A stretch of 64,000 nucleotides of DNA from Hedera helix (GCA_947179155.2 OX359278.1:22802744-22866743), one strand, 5' to 3'; shown: positions 1-12,345, counted from the stretch's first letter. The notes: generated by a model from the sequence alone, not told the origin. Numbers and translations: made by a program.

Positions 1-1595
1 AGTAGTGTAAGTAAGAGTCGATCCCACATATAATGATTAATTTAATTTTATGTTTTTGCAAACAAAAGTTGGGGGGGGTTTAATTAAAGAAATTATTTAA
101 AAAATAAATATGCAAGAAATAAATAAGAATAGAAAGCCTTGGTTTAAGTTAATATCCACCATCAAGAATTTACAACTGATCACTGATACAAAAATAAATC
201 AATTAATATTTTGAAGATTCATCGTAAAAAGAACTACTCGCAGGTGGAATAATTTTTCTCCTCTCTCCTTAATTTTAGATAAGTAGAGCCACGTGGTCTA
301 AATACCCTTACTATTAAACAACCACTGGCACGTGCTAAAGATTTAATTTAATAGCAGTATAAAGAATTAGAGAGATCGTTGAACTAAACAACACAAGCCA
401 CGCGTTTACATTTAATTTAGATGAATATTCTTCCTAAGATAAAATAATCTTTTGATATGCAAAACAATTATTAAACTTAGTTGCTTCACAAATAACAGTA
501 GATTAATATGAATAATAAACTAGTAGTACTCCTAGCAATTAAACAAATTAATCATAAAATTTAAGCACAGAAGAATATTCAATAATCAAAATATAAATTG
601 AACAATTAAAATAAATTAGATTTCACAGTGTATAAATCTTGATGGCTTCAATCACTTAAACCAAGAAAAAAAATTTAACTACTCAATTGTAAAGAATACT
701 AAATAATAGAATAGAGAATTTTTATTCTAATGAGAGTTGTATGTTACATTGTGTCTCAAGCCCTCTATTTATAGGCTCCAAAATCCTCCTAACCCTAGTC
801 GGAAGTACACTCTCCAAACCCTAATAGGATTTAAAATACAAATAAAAATAAAAGAAAAAGAAAAATAATTATTATCCCAACCCTAGTTGGAATTAAAATC
901 CAATTTGGAATCAAAAAGTAGCAAAATCCCGAAATAATCTGATTTCCAGCATTAATGCACAGCCAAACACGCCCTTTGCACCCCTTGACCGGTCAACACG
1001 CCAGTAGTCGCGTATTGCGCGCGGCCCAGACACCTAAACGACGTCGTTTTTATTCATGTCTGCTATCTGCGCATTGCGCGGCTGCTGTTCCGTTTTTACG
1101 CACGCCAAACAACGTCGTTTCAGCTCCGTTTCTGAAGTCTTTCGCGCATTGCGCGGACCAACTTTTCTTCTGAAATTACGAAATTGCCACCGGTCGCCAA
1201 CTTCAGCTTATTTACCAAATTGCCATCAGTACCCATTTTTTACCATTTTGCCATCAGACTTTTGCGAATTTTCCAGATTTGTCCCCCAGCTTTATTTTTC
1301 CTACAAAAATAAATATAAAATAATTAAAAATAAATAAAAATAATATAAAAATACAAAAAATCCTAAAAATACATAATAATAAATAAAACACCTAAAATAC
1401 TAAAAATAAATAAAAAGACATAAATAAAAAGAAATATAAAAATACTATATAATAACCTAAATTAACATAAATTAACTAAAATCCTATAAAACCTATTAAA
1501 ACCAAAATAAGCTAAATAATTAAATATTTAAGCACACAATAAATATAAAAACTAAGTATTAGGGAATAAAAATATCGTATAATTTAACTCTATCA
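1..1595 (-). repeat. 3' LTR of the Tat element (first 3 bp outside window)
   Basis: In the element's sense (minus) direction the LTR begins TGATAGAGTT at 1595. A TATA box reads CTATAAATAGA on the minus strand at about 764-774. Flanking parts match the other LTR closely, but the GC-rich core (about 955-1260) is rearranged relative to the other LTR. The core holds GCGCATTGCGCGG-type palindromes near 1009-1024, 1069-1081 and 1143-1156, and AAACGACGTCGTTT-type palindromes at 1036-1050 and 1107-1120. The open frames over 955-1337 fall in this core and are not considered genes. Confidence 0.9.
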
Positions 1596-1596
1596 C

Positions 1597-2548
1597 TTTG
1601 CTGGATTGAGCTTCAAATTATACTTCCTGGGCCGATCAAATAGCTTCTTGAAGTGAGTCATATGGTCAGATTCCACCCTTGATTTCAAAATAATATCATC
1701 CACGTAAACCTCTATCTCCTTATGCATCATGTCGTGGAATAGGGCCATCATTACCCTCTGATAAGTGGCTCATGCATTTGTGAGGCCGAAAGCTAGTCGT
1801 CTATAACAAAACGTGCCCCAGGGGGTGATGAAGGCAGTCTTTTCTCGGTCCTCCTCCGCCACCATTATTTGGTGATATCCCGCGAAACAATCGACAAATG
1901 AATACATTTCATACTGAGCCGTATTATCCACCAAGATGTGTATGAAAGGCACTGGGAAATTATCCTTGAGACTGGCCTTGTTCAGATCCCTATAGTCAAC
2001 GCAGACTCTCACCTTTCCTCCGGGCTTCGCCACTGGAACTATATTGGAAATCCATTCTGTGTAAGTGGACACCATGATGATTCCAGCCTTGAATTGCTTG
2101 ACTATCTCTTCCTTCACCTTTAAGCTCCACTCCGGTTTCAATTTTCTCAGCTTCTGCTTAACTGGCCTGAAACCCTCCTTGATGGGCAATCGATGTACCA
2201 CAATATCCGTGGACAACCCGACCATGTCTTCATGTGACCAAGCAAACACATCCTCATATCGACTCAAAAGCTTAGTTACCTCTACTTTCTGGTTGGGGGT
2301 CAGGTCTGCCCCAATTTTTAGCTCTTTGAGATTTTCAGGGGTTCCTATGTTGATGGTAATGGTTTGGTCGAGGTTGGGTTTGGGTTTATCCTCGACCCAC
2401 TCTTTGATTTCGTCGGGAGTGTTGTCATCGCCTGCTTCATCCTGCTCAATTCCCATCAAATCGAAATCCAGTTCTATATCAAAATCATAATCGTCTTTCA
2501 AATTTGGAAAATCGTTTGTTAGGCTAGAATAATTCAAATCGGTACACC
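1597..2548 (-). pseudogene. Reverse transcriptase of the Tat element, truncated and interrupted
   Basis: Reverse transcriptase copies element RNA into DNA in virus-like particles. The open part (2561 down to 1770) holds an acidic linker, the segment leading to VFAWS, the KLRKLKPEW entry region, VPVAKPGG, VDYRDLN and FAGYHQI, all typical of Ty3/gypsy RT. A TGA at 1770-1772 replaces the residue after GLTNA, where a Gly is usual. Past the stop the frame continues with an intact YVDD catalytic box at 1695-1706 and stops after NPAK, exactly at the LTR edge (1595). The thumb, RNase H and integrase are missing. The frame is the same as gag and protease upstream, consistent with one polyprotein. The acceptor-like sequence at 2548 suggests RT may normally be joined by splicing. 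Confidence 0.9.
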
Positions 2549-3200
2549 TGACATAAAACAAAAATATTTGTCATATATATAAACATTAAGTACACGAATT
2601 TCTTTTTCAATAATCATGACAAAATATGAAATAGACGTGCAGATACATAAAATAAAAACACTGTCTTAAAAACCCCTTGATCCCCCCATTGGATAGGATT
2701 CCTTGTCATTCCTGCATTTACCCTTTTCTGGATACTACCGGCTGCATGGTCCAATTCTTGGGGATCACCTCGATTTTAAAGCTAGTGATGGAGGGGGTCT
2801 CTGCATCTGGAACCTCCTCAATGATTGCGGCGACTTGGCCTCAGTTTTCATTCATACTTTTCTCGGGAACTTCTAACCCAGCCCAATTGATGAAAGGCAT
2901 GATCTGCTTGCCTTTAGACATTTTCTCCTTTCCCTTCTCATTGGGCACTGACTGCCCCGGGAGATGGCACTTTATCTCAAACTGTTCCATGATTTCTTGC
3001 AAGAATTCCTCCCGTTGGGCCAATCCATTGGCTGGGGGAGCCTCCACCTTATCCTCTGCTTCAAACGCAGGCTTGATTGTCTTCGGGTAGTATTCATTGT
3101 TGGTTCTTGGGATTGGGACTCCGATTATCCGAGTGGGAATCTTTTTGTATGAGTTCTTCGGCCTTATACCTCCGTAATATCCTAGCCCTGCCTTGCCCGA
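2549..3200 (-). pseudogene. Protease-RT linker with possible intron remnant
   Basis: This stretch continues the protease frame. After the stop at 3201-3203 the translation includes PKNSYKKIP and FINWAGLEVPEKS (open 3047-2844), then a stop at 2841-2843 and more stops below 2710. The last part (about 2549-2680) is AT-rich, full of stops, and ends in a pyrimidine-rich run followed by TTTTATGTCAG, a good plant 3' splice site, just before the frame reopens into RT. Ogre/Tat elements are known to carry an intron between protease and RT. I could not fix a donor site, so the intron is inference. Confidence 0.6.
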
Positions 3201-4256
3201 CTATACTAGTATCTGGATGGGCTCGGTGATCCCTTGATCGTTCTTGCCCAGTCCTTGCCCTGGCTGGAAGTTCATCGACATCATTTCCCGGGCAACAAAT
3301 GTGAGCTCTGGAGACATTTTAGGTTTTAAAGTCTGAGCTCCCAACTGCCGGTACTGAGGGGTACTAATTTCGAATGCTTGGTAGCTGATTGGTTCGACTA
3401 ATTCATCTACATGGATCACAGGCATGCCTTTCACAGAGGGAAGAGGGTAGTCAGGCTCTGCGGCAATTGTTACCAAGTTCCCGTCAACGACGAATTTTAT
3501 TTGCTGATGCAGGGTGGAGGGGATTGCCCCTGCCATATGAATCCAGGGCCTCCCTAGCAGCATGTTGTAACTGACAGTGATATCTAGCACCTGGAAGGAA
3601 ATGTCAAAAATATAGGGCCCGATCTCCACTGGTAGCTCTATTTCCCCTACTGTGTCCTTTCGAGATCCGTCGAAAGCCCGCACTACCACTTGGCTGGCCC
3701 GCAGGCACTTGGGGTTGATTCTTATTTTTTCCAGGGTACTATACGGGCAAATATTCAGAGCTGATCCACCATCAATTAATACTCCGTTCATCACATACCC
3801 GGAGGAGATGACCGCAATGTGTAACGGCCTTCGGTGTCCTCTCCCTTCCTCGGGGATGTCGTCGTCGGTGAACGAGATCACATTGCTGTCCAACAGATGG
3901 CCCACCAAATGGCCGAATCTTTCCATACTAATTGATTTGGAGACATGAGCCTCTTCCAGGACTTTGCTTAATACACGATGATGATCATTGGACGCCAATA
4001 CCAGGCCTAAGATTGATGTCAAGGGCGGTTGCGCCTCCAGTGCCTTAACCACCCTCGCCTCGCTGTGATTCATTTTCTCCCAGAACTCCAAGGCTTTCTC
4101 CTTCGAGATTCTCCCATTTTCTTTCTTCGTGCTTTCAAGGACTCGCCTTGGTAAATACAAAGGATTTCCCCTAGAGGCAACTGACGCACAACTGGCCTCC
4201 CCCTCTGACTTTCCCCCGTAATTCCACGGAACAGCCTTCAGACTGGTAATTGGCAA
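3201..4256 (-). pseudogene. Tat-type retropepsin (aspartic protease) region
   Basis: The frame is open for 351 codons. It begins next to a stop (4257-4259), which separates it from an upstream same-frame stretch (4260-4517) that also reads as Tat polyprotein (NVKANPLPEH, then IDKVVAMTN). Early residues show AVPWNYG, a Tat hallmark. The protease active site is VLIDGGSALN (about residues 160-170), with a DGG triad where DTG/DSG is classical, and LLGRPWIH follows as the conserved flap-proximal segment. Near the C-terminus MNFQPGQGLGKN resembles the G-patch found after the protease in this lineage. Function: maturation of the gag-pol polyprotein. The domain looks intact, but stops on both sides leave no route to a full polyprotein. 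Confidence 0.88.
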
Positions 4257-4517
4257 TTATGACCTGGCTGTTATAATAAGGGGTCTTGGAGCCGACAACC
4301 GGATAGGCTCCCTTTTGGTACCCTGGATTACCTCAGGCAACTTGAGTGGCTCACTTCGCGTGCCCTCTTGGGCATTGGTCATAGCAACCACTTTATCGAT
4401 TTTTCTTACGTACCTCAATTTCGAAGGACCTTCCGTCCCACTGGTTTCAACTACGTTTACGCCTCCCCCACTATGCTCGGGAAGAGGGTTGGCCTTTACA
4501 TTTGGGGGCTCCGGCTG

Positions 4518-5909
4518 TTATACCACGATTTCCCCATTATCAATCATGTTCTGGATTTTGTGCTTCAGTGACCAGCAATCCTGGGTGTCATGTCCCGGGG
4601 ACCCCGAATGATAGGCGCATTGTTTACTCGGGTCGTACCTCTTGCCTTTCGGGTCAGATGGTGGTGCTAGCTCCGTAGTCTTCTTTTGATTTATCAACAC
4701 AACCAAGATTTGTTCTAATGAATCCCCTAACGGGATGAATTCTCTCTCTCGGGGGTTTTCAAATTTCTTCCGCCCCTCAAACCTTTGATTGTTGAAAGTT
4801 GGCTGACGCAAGGGCTCACTCCTTTGCATGCGGACATGAAGGCTACTCACTGTTTTCCTAGATAGCCCTTGCAAGACCAGGGACACATCTTCCTCTTTTC
4901 TCTTTTGTGGTCTCCTGGAAGTACTGCTGTAGTTTCCGCTTTGGATCTGTTCAGCAACAGCCTCAAGAGCCGTGAAGTCTCGAATCTTTCCCGACTTTAA
5001 TCCCATTTCAGCCATCTCCCCGTCTTTAATCATTTCTGCAAAAGGCTTCCCTATTCCAACTATCACCCTCTCATAATAAGGGGCCTCTTGGATATCAATA
5101 AAGGTCATCACCATCTCTGTTTCACTCATGGGTGGGTTTACTTGGGCAGCCATCCTTCTCCACCGTTGAGCATAATCTCTGAAGGATTCATTGGGTTGCT
5201 TCTTAATCTTTGTTATTTGGTACCGATCAGGGGCCATTTGCGATTGGAAGCTGTATTGTGTCAAAAAGGTGTGGGCCAACTCCTCCCAATTGTGAATTTT
5301 GGTATAGTCCAGCCTTGCGTACTAGGTCCTAGTTTCCCCTGTCAGACTTTTCTAAAACAACTGCATCCTTAATGACTCGTCCTCAGCATATGCCCCGAGT
5401 TCTCCGATGTAGACCTTTAGGTGGGTGTAGGGGTCCCCCGTCCCATTGTACTTTTCAAATTCTGGGATTTTGAACTTCTCGGGGTATCTGGCTCCCGGAA
5501 AAATACACAAATCAGAATAATTGACACTGTCGTATATTCCAATCCCTTTCATGGCTTTGATGGCCTCTTCCATCTGTTTCATCTTCTTGCTGAAATTACT
5601 TGCACCTTCATCCTCTGGAATAACAATGATTTGCTTTGGCTGCTCAATCTTAGGAGTTTTTGGGGTCATCCCATTTCCCTGAGCTGATGGCCCTGGTGGG
5701 TCTTCGGGTTGTGGTCCTGGTTTCAACTTGAAATGTTCTTTTAGCATCATGGTCAACTCAGTCATCTGATTCTTTACCGCATCGAACTCTTCCCGAGATA
5801 TAGGAGCCGGGTTAGGATTAGGATTTTCGGCCATCTCGACTGTTGAATCTCGGGTTTTTTTAGATCGAAGACGGGTTTGAGGAGCAATCCTACAAATAAA
5901 ATAACTCAA
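4518..5909 (-). pseudogene. Gag of the Tat element, two internal stops
   Basis: Gag forms the particle that packages element RNA. The frame begins in the region of MAENPNPNPAP (an upstream in-frame codon near 5909 also opens it) and has a coiled, Met/Lys-rich segment near residues 95-115. It then reads KYNGTGDPYTHLK, the start of the retrotransposon gag domain. TAG codons at 5352-5354 and 5322-5324 cut this domain; the frame is unchanged across both, and the C-terminal half (5279-4521) continues with RDYAQRWRRMAAQV. The zinc-knuckle-like end, CAYHSGSPGHDTQDC, lies at 4575-4619. A stop at 4518-4520 separates gag from the protease region, which is in the same frame. Confidence 0.9.
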
Positions 5910-6463
5910 GTTTAGTTTCGGGGAATGATATTAGTGGATGCATGCTAAAGCGAATATCTCTGTAAATTTTTGGAGTTTTTTAATCTTTTCCTACAAAACA
6001 GGGTCAGTATTCCTTCATTTTGACCAAGGTATGTCAATGTGAAATCGTGATGCTCTCCAAGTTGTCCCTGTAAAACAGAGGTTATTACTTTTATTTTGAC
6101 AAAGCGGGAGGTACAAAATAATTGACTAAAGTATGATATCATGCGCGTAAAGCGTAAAAAGGTACGAAGAGACTTCCCACGTGTTGGGTTTATCTGAGGC
6201 TGACCTACCCTAAGTTACTCTCGCGGGCTTTTCGGCATGAAGGTTCCCAGATCTTCGTAATATACTAGACGGGAATAAATCCGGTCTTTCAATTGGATTG
6301 GATATGCGTGGACGCTTTTCCTGAGCCTCGCAGGGGAGCGCCCCTTTGAGTCCAGTAATCCACATCCGACGGGTTCGCCTCAAGAGGAGGAACTGCTCAA
6401 ACATACATTCATCATACATTCATCGTACCTCACCGCATGCGCCAAAATTTGGAAAAATAAATA
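5910..6463 (-). other. 5' leader and putative primer-binding site of the Tat element
   Basis: This untranslated stretch lies between the 5' LTR and gag on the minus strand. A TGGCGCATGCGGT sequence (minus strand, about 6432-6444), some 19 bp from the LTR edge, has the TGGCGC start of a tRNA-primed site, but the rest does not match a primer I can name. A repeated phrase, AAAACAGGGTCAGTATTCC / AAAACAGAGGTTATTACTT, occurs near 5994 and 6072. No gene is seen; the short open frames here are random. Confidence 0.6.
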
Positions 6464-8079
6464 TGTAGTAGTGCAAGTAAGAGTCGATCCCACATAGAAT
6501 GATTATTTAATTTTATGTTTTTGCAAACAAGAATTGGGGGGTTTTTAATTAAAGAAATAATAAAATTAAAATTAACTAAAATAATTAGGCAAATAATTTA
6601 ATGAAATAAATGAGAAGAAAAAGCCTTGATTTAAGTTAATATTCACCATCAATAATTTACAACTGATCACGGATTCAAGAATAAATCAATTAATATTTTG
6701 AAGATTCACCGTAGAAAGAACTACTCGCAGGTGGAATAATTTTTCTCCTCCCTCCTTAATTTTAGATAAGTAGAACCACGTGGTCTAAATACCCTTACTA
6801 TTAAACAACCCCCGGCACGTGCTAAAGATTTAATTTAATAGCAACATAAAGAATTAGAGAGATCGTTGAACTAAACAACACAAACCACGTGTTTGCATTT
6901 AATTTAGATAAATATTATTCCTAAGATAAAATAATCTTTTGATCTGCAAAACAATTATTAAACTTAGTTGCTTCACAAATAGCAGTAGATTAATATGAAT
7001 AATAAACTAGTAGGCCTCCTAGCAATTAAACAAACTAATCATAAAATTAAGCATAGAAGAATATTCAATAATCAACATATAAATTGAACAATTAAAATAA
7101 ATTAGATCTCACAGTGTATAAATCTTGATGGCTTCAATCACTTAACCCAAGAAAAATAAATTAACTACTCATAATAGTAGAGAACACTAAATAATAGAAG
7201 AGATAAGTTTTATTCTAATAAGAGTTGTTTTTTACATTGTGTATCAAGCTCTCTATTTATAGGCTCAAAAATTCTCCTAACCCTAGTAGGAAGTGCACTT
7301 TCCAAACCCTAATAGGATTTGAAATACAAATAAAAATAAAAGAAAAAGAAAAATAATTAGTATCCTAACCCTAGTTGGAATTAAAATCCAATTTGGAATC
7401 AAATTAATGCTAAAATCGCGAAATAATGATGTTCTCCAGCAATTCTGTGCTGCCAAACAGGGCCTTGATCTGCAGTTGACCCTGTCAACACGCTTACCGC
7501 GTGTAGTGACGTCAGCGTTCATCCGCGCATTGTGCGGTTTCCTATTGCTGCTCCAAACGACGTCGTTTCAGACGGTCCTGCCTCAACCATTTTCGCGCAT
7601 TCCGCGCATTCCGCGGTCTTTTCACCAAACGGCGTCGTTTCTTGTTCTACTGACACAACCTCTTGCACGCATTGCGCAGATGACCGTATCCGAAATTTAG
7701 GATTATGCCCCTGCGCAGCCAACTTCGGCTTAATTACCATTTTGCCACTCAGCTTTGCTAAATTACATTTTTGCCATCCGGTTTCGCAGATTTTATAGAT
7801 ATGCCCTCAAAGCTTATTTTCCCACAAAATAAAAATATTAAAAATCCCAAAAACACATAATAATAAATAAAACACCTAAAACACTAAAAATAAATAAAAA
7901 CACATAAATAAAAAGAAATATAAAAATACTATAAAATTACCTAAATTAACATAAATTAACTAAAATCCTATAAAACCTATTAAAACCAAAATGAGCTAAA
8001 TAATTAAACATTTAAGCACACAATAAATATAAAAACTAAGTATTATGGAATAAAAATATCGTATAATTCAACTCTATCA
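6464..8079 (-). repeat. 5' LTR of the Tat element (1616 bp)
   Basis: The LTR starts TGTAGTAGTGCAAG at 6464 and ends CTATCA at 8079 (plus strand). The TATA box is on the minus strand at 7252-7262 (CTATAAATAGA), so transcription runs leftward into gag. The GC-rich core (about 7440-7790) has palindromes of the same kinds as the other LTR (GCGCATTGTGCGG near 7525-7537, AAACGACGTCGTTT at 7555-7568, AAACGGCGTCGTTT at 7627-7640), but spacing and flanking bases differ strongly from the left LTR. Confidence 0.92.
7252..7262 (-). promoter_or_regulatory. TATA box of the Tat 5' LTR
   Basis: The minus strand reads CTATAAATAGA. The same box is at 764-774 in the other LTR. It marks the U3 promoter; the palindromic GC-rich core lies roughly 200-500 bp upstream of it in the sense direction. 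Confidence 0.7.
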
Positions 8080-8247
8080 CATATGATTACAATAAAGCGT
8101 TGAAAAGAAAACGCAATCACAACACTCGCATATTTATTCATACACACACAAAAGGTAGATTAATGCAAGTAACGCAAACACACATTTTTTAGATTTTTTA
8201 AAGGATAGAAAAACATCAAGATTTTAAACGCGGCTTAAGCCCTCTAA

Positions 8248-8267
8248 TGTCCCCAGCGGAGTCGCCA
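8248..8267 (-). other. Primer-binding site, tRNA-Arg type (Ogre)
   Basis: The minus strand reads TGGCGACTCCGCTGGGGACA, two bases from the LTR edge. This matches the Arg-tRNA primer site described for Ogre/Tat elements. It fixes the orientation: the LTR to the right is the 5' LTR of a minus-strand element. Confidence 0.8.
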
Positions 8268-9927
8268 GCTGTCGACGCCGGGAAAAGTCGTTTTGTTTTT
8301 TATTTTATACCCTTTCCAATTTTAGCCTTTGGATTAAGATGTGATTTTTTGAAAAGGGTCGGCTTGAGTGTCGACGGGGTTTTGAAAGGTTTGGTTTTAT
8401 GATGAGCCAATTGATCAGAGCCGCCAGTTGGTATATTTGAAATGAATGTACCAACTCATCAGAATTTTGTTTACGTAATCGCTGGCTCATGTGTGACTCC
8501 GAATTAATTAGTCTGCGAACCGAGATTCATAGAGTTTGGGGGCTTGCTTAAGCGAGGGGAAGGTGTTAGGCACCCCCCGACTTCCGTGAAAACACGGTTA
8601 CCGCAATCTTGATACTTTCCTATCCTTTTAAAATCCTAAAACGTGTGTGTGTATGTGTGTGTGTGCCTAAATTTTGGTTGTGATGAGAAAACCCGCTTTG
8701 ATTCTTTCTGTAGAAAACGTGCTTTATTTAATGAGTGTTTTGAAACGTCTTTTGACCCAAATGACAAGGCTTTGTTTTATAATAAACTTTCATTTTACGT
8801 TTGAAAATGATGGGATTTTTATTAGGTGTCGTTTTCAGAAAAAAAGAGTTTTTAAACTTTTGTCAAATAGGAATCGAGACTATACATTACCTTCTAACAA
8901 TAAAATCAAATAAAATGAAGGCAACTTCTAGGAGCTCTTTAACCCTATGCACCAAAGTTTAATGAAAACGTTTGTCTATTTTTTACGAAATCATTTTTTA
9001 TGATATTTCAAAACCGCTTGTAGCCTTTTCGCCAAACAGGGACCAACGTTTACTAAAACTCTTAATTTTAAACCTTATGATTCTAATATCAAAATTTGAT
9101 TACTTTTAATAATCTTGGTTGTTTGCCTTACTTTGGAAAACCGTTTTTTCATGTCGCAAATCAAAACAAGCATTCAAAACCGTGTCGGGGCTATCCATAG
9201 GCATGTGAGCCGTCTAAATATCCCCAAACACCCACATTCACATATTTTACTATTACGGGGCCTTAAACCCGATCACGGTTCGATATCGCTTTAAGGACCA
9301 ATATTTACATATGTACAAAATGGAACCTTGCAATGATTACATATACCAAAATTTGTCCATATTCAAAGTTTGATCACGAGGATCTCATTCCTAGGCTCAC
9401 AATCACCCAAATCACTGTACGAACATACCAAGGCAAGCTTAACAATACTAGACTTGTTACTATACTACACGAATCAAAAATCGCAAGCCCAATACTACGA
9501 ACTATCTATTAACACAATGAACTACATATCACCGTACGGATGTCATCAGGACATTAGGAGGAAATTACGTTCCGACGGAACCCTTACTAATAATCCCTAA
9601 TCCACGGATCCTCAATAATATATCAAAATATTATATCCAAAACAACTCAACAACAAAAGATTATGACAATAACATAAGCTAAAACTTAACGAAAAATACC
9701 ATTTTTTCACCTTACAATACGCCAATAAACGCTTTATATTTCACTACTTGAGCAAAAACACAAGAACACCTAATTATTGGAGCAACAACAAGCAATTTCT
9801 CACTAAACTTCAATCCACTTGAGCCCCTTTCTCTCTAATCTCGCCATATTCTCTCTCTATTTCTTAAAAATTTTGCTTCTTCCTCTTCTACAGATCAAAA
9901 ATGACGTTGTATAGGTGACTGAAGGTA

Positions 9928-10047
9928 GCCGCAGGTGCATCTGCGGTTGCCTGCTGTGGCCGCCCGCGCCGAGTCTTTGGCTGCCGGGTTGTCTCCTCCA
10001 GCCACGAAAGTGTCCCGTTTGTCGGTGGCCGCAGGTGCACCTGTGGC
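9928..10047. repeat. GC-rich palindromic block in Ogre LTR 1
   Basis: Two imperfect copies of the palindrome GCCGCAGGTGCACCTGCGGC lie at 9928-9947 and about 10028-10047, separated by a GC-rich spacer. Equivalent blocks occur in all four Ogre LTR copies in this window (46811-46831; 52349-52389 and 52461-52490; 58086-58105 and 58192-58240). The surrounding LTR is AT-rich. The frames that cross it (9857-10252) are not considered genes. Confidence 0.8.
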
Positions 10048-11269
10048 TGCCCAACTTGTTTTTCTCGATTTTCGTGTCACGAAGTCTTAAATCGTCAAAT
10101 TTTGCTGTATTATTTTGAAAGGCTGCTACCTGATGTATAAATTGCTCTTTGTGCCTGGCTTCCAAGGAGCGAGACTGTGACGACCCCAAATTCGGGTTCC
10201 TTGAACCTCGGATTCGGTTCAACACGAGTACAACATTTTCTTTATTATTCATGAATTACAACAATATTATAATTGGTAAATAACCATTTATTTACAATTT
10301 TACAACATCTCTTTCTATACATAATCGAAATCTTTATACATTCCTAGTATGTCTTAATATCATACATGATACGACATTCTATTACAATCAACTTATGTAT
10401 TTAACACTCGTATAACATACCAACTAAGTTTTATGCTACACAATCATTTACCTATCCAATTCGGACTGATATCTACAATAGATATTTAGATCTTCAATGG
10501 AAGTAATATGTTTTCATGTTCCTTGTTCTTTATCGAGAACTTCAGGTAACTAGCCTTATCTGAAATTGTTGGTTTAGGCAAGAGTGAGCACGACGGCTCA
10601 GCAAGTTCAACAGATAACACATAACACATAGTTCATGTTTTATACATGTTTCTCATACTTCATGCATTACATTATATGAATGCATCATATTTCTCATGCT
10701 TTGCATACAATAACTAGCATCTAACAAATCATGCTTCATATTGATATATATTTCACATGTAACCATATTTCATGTTATTCACATATCACAAATATCCTCA
10801 AAATATCTTCATACTATTAATTTAAATCACATTATAGCATATTATTGCACATAGGAGCAAGTTCTAAAAAACTTGTCTGGTTCGCTTATCCGGCTTACGC
10901 TAACTCTGCGCGTTTTGTTCAACCTACAATTAAGTATGAGATTGACGTAACTATTAGTTACAATGATCATTCATTAGTCTTGATTAAGACCCTAACTTTA
11001 ATTTTATTATCTTTTATCAAGGTTCGACAATGAACGTTTAACATCCGGATAACCCTATCCAAACCATAGTTGGACATGTCAGGTACACTTCCCAAACTTA
11101 CATCAATACCTTACTTTTAACATACCATGTATATTTAATACGTTGATTTATTAGTTAGTCACCCACGGACTAATTACAATGGTTTAATTAAACTTTCTTC
11201 TTTAGCATAACTTATCATCCAGACATTTAATAACGTGCCAAACGCTTCCCATATTATCACCCTTTGATA

Positions 11270-12345
11270 ATATATTACCCTCGTATAAATATTATTAATC
11301 ATTTAATAATATTTTTAATTATTCATGAGTATTATTAATTATTTAATAATATTTACCCTCTTAATAATATTATTAATCCCTTAATAATATTTCATCACTT
11401 ACATACATTATTAATCATTTAATAATGTTTTACTCTTTTAGTAATATTTAAAGGTTTAAACAATTAACTAAAAATTGTTTAATCACCTCTTTATTCCTTT
11501 CATTCATTCATTTTATTTATTTAATATTAAATAAATAAATAAATAAATAATTAACTTTACTTGTTTACTTATCTTTACATAAACAATTATTTCCTTAACC
11601 TTATTTCCTTTTAATTATTATTTAATATCCTTTAACTCATAATTAAATAATTACTTAACCCCATCTATTATTTAATATTAATTAAATAACAAATGATTAT
11701 TTTATTCACTTCATCTCCCTTTAACTATTATTTAATATCCTTTAAATAATAATTAAATAATTAAATCATTCTTATTTATTAAATAATAAATAATTACCTT
11801 ATTAACTTTGTCTTCCTTTAATTATTATTTAATATCCTTTAAATAATAATAAATAATTAATCATCCTTACTTATTATTCAATATTACTTAAATAATAATT
11901 ATTTTGCTAACCTTATCTTCCTTTTATTATTATTTAATATTGTTTAAATAATAATTAAATAATTAATCATCCTTACTTATTATTTAATATTAATTAAATA
12001 ATAAATAATTATTTTATTAACTTTAATATCCTTTAATTATTATTTAATATTAATTTAATAATAAAAATTTATTTATTTAACTTTACTTATTATTTAATAT
12101 CGATTAAATAATAAATAACTAAATCATTTACTTTAACATCTTTTAATTATTATTATTAATTAAATAATAATTAATTAATTACTTAACTTTACTTATTATT
12201 TATTATCCATTAAATAATAAATACCTAACTTATTCACTTTAACATCCTTTAATTATTATTTAATATTTATCAAATAATAATTAATTAATTGCTTAACTTT
12301 ACTTATTATTTAATATTAATTAAATAATAATTAATTAATTTATTA
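11270..12345. repeat. AT-rich hairpin-forming repeat arrays in family A
   Basis: From 11270 to about 11450, roughly 40-bp units of the type ATTATTAATCATTTAATAAT repeat about five times. From about 11520 to 12345, longer units built around TTATTATTTAATATTAATTA follow, each nearly palindromic. No coding potential. Confidence 0.75.

Larger units (their letters stand above)
1..8079 (-). mobile_element. Tat-lineage Ty3/gypsy retrotransposon, internal-deletion derivative
   Basis: Two direct copies of a 1.6-kb sequence (1-1595 and 6464-8079) flank a minus-strand gag-protease-RT region, so the 5' LTR is on the right and the 3' LTR on the left. The intact LTR copy runs from TGTAGTAGTGCAAG to ACTCTATCA on the plus strand; the left copy lacks only its first three bases because the window starts there. 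The gag, protease with a PWNY motif, G-patch-like segment and RT are typical of the plant Tat group of Ty3/gypsy. RNase H, integrase and the polypurine tract are absent: the RT frame runs straight into the 3' LTR. The element sits in the 5' leader of an Ogre-like element. The 5 bp after its right end are CATAT; the matching TSD would lie left of the window. Several in-frame stops show that it cannot encode functional protein. Confidence 0.92.

Noticed and set aside
955..1337. Overlapping short frames in the Tat LTR
   Set aside because: GC-rich cassette in an AT-rich LTR gives stop-free stretches; not conserved in frame in the other LTR.
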